Made by a program: the position numbers and the translations under genes
The notes under the pieces: model-generated
The model's input: only the letters and a program-made list of their open reading frames with translations
The model's database searches: none
What the model was told of the DNA's origin: nothing
Assembly: GCA_000697335.1 (NCBI GenBank)
Contig: JNEM01013328.1
Coordinates: 1-23,011 of the forward strand
Direction of reading: 5' to 3'
From: Conidiobolus incongruus B7586
Lineage: Eukaryota > Entomophthoromycota > Entomophthoromycetes > Entomophthorales > Conidiobolaceae
DNA: 23,011 nt
Part shown: one piece after another, positions 22,101 to 23,011 of the stretch
Numbering within the stretch: the stretch's first letter is position 1
How the letters are laid out: every line of letters starts with the position of its first letter

Positions 22101-23011
22101 TTTGCTTATAAGGCATATATATTCGTAAATATTCATAATTAAAACTAATTTAAGATTATTATAAACAAATTAATAAATGTATTTTTTTATCTTTATTTTC
22201 AAGAATATCTAGTATCTAAATTTTTCTTACAATATTCACTAAAGTATTAAGTTATAATAAGTATGAGATATTTACTTTATTTAAATAACCTAATTCATAA
22301 TAAGCTATTTTTACCTAAATTGATAAACCCCTTTTAATTTCCTTTAATTTTATGATAATCAATTATTTAACATTGATGATTCCCTATTTAAACTCTAAAA
22401 GTTTATTTTCTCTTATATTTATAATTGTCATAATTTTATCATAAAGAACTTTAATAAGAGATATTTAATAAAATAATAAAATAAATACTCTATTTATTTA
22501 AACTAATCCTTTATTTGACAAAAACTTAACTAAAAAAATAGTTATTAATTTCTTATAATATATTATATTTTTCTGAATTAATTATTATTATAAATTTATA
22601 ATAAAAAAATATTTCTATAATTATTTTTTATTTTAAATAGTAATATATACAATAAATAATAAATGAATATTATTATAAAAAATTAATTTAATAACTTGAA
22701 TTAAAAATCAACCAAAATATATTATTAACTACTAAATTCAAATTTAACTATGAATTAACCTTAATTTTATAATACCTTATATCTATAATATATTGGAATT
22801 TATTAAAAATATATGTTCTATATTACTTCAAATAACAAAAAAGGCAAAAATAAATAAACAAAGAATAATACAAACTAAATTACTTATTTTTAGAATTTTT
22901 TGTTTATATAAAATATTCCTTTGAATATATTATAATTATTAATTTAATATTCAATAATAATTAACAATTATTATTTTATATTATTAGTAAATGATTAGTA
23001 CTTAATAGTTT
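19101..23011. other. 3.9-kb gene desert at the right end
   Basis: No coding region, tRNA, rRNA or terminal repeat could be supported on either strand. Composition falls from roughly intergenic average (19.1-20.0 kb) to nearly pure A+T (20.1-23.0 kb). Many short AT palindromes are present, as expected by chance at this composition. The window ends inside this region. Confidence 0.45.

Overview
The window looks like nuclear DNA of a fungus with an extremely AT-rich genome (by eye about one fifth GC or less; exons are clearly richer than the spaces between them). The gene families are fungal: an Rmd5/Gid2 subunit, a Hos2-type histone deacetylase, an Sct1/Gpt2-type glycerol-3-phosphate acyltransferase, a monothiol glutaredoxin and a middle-homology-region transcription-factor protein. 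Fifteen short GT-AG introns (51-111 nt, most with a CTAAT-like branch site) interrupt these genes, which fits an early-diverging fungus better than a budding yeast. An Entomophthorales (Conidiobolus-like) origin is my best guess, but it is inference only.

Layout. 1-6.2 kb is an accessory stretch. It holds one apparently intact transcription-factor-like gene on the minus strand (325-1984) and two decayed copies of it: one very worn on the minus strand (about 2838-3800) and one better preserved on the plus strand (about 4699-5930). Directly after the second relic is a probable solo LTR (5938-6155) with a 5-bp target-site duplication. At 7841-7922 there is a complete tRNA-Ser(GCT) with a long variable arm and a pol III terminator.

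8.6-13.1 kb is a compact core. RMD5/GID2 (minus, six exons, 401 aa) is divergent from GRX5 (plus, six exons, 141 aa), and GRX5 is convergent with HOS2 (minus, two exons, 468 aa). At 16.6-18.8 kb lies an SCT1-type acyltransferase (minus, four exons, 665 aa) with a CCAAT-TATA core promoter. The spaces 13.1-16.6 kb and 18.9-23.0 kb show no gene I can support and contain blocks of near-pure A+T.

The five intact protein genes do not form a pathway. They are housekeeping functions: regulated ubiquitination by the GID complex, mitochondrial Fe-S delivery, chromatin deacetylation and phospholipid/triacylglycerol entry. The novel part is the left arm, a small birth-and-death cluster of a transcription-factor family whose surviving member has lost two of the six cysteines of the expected zinc cluster.
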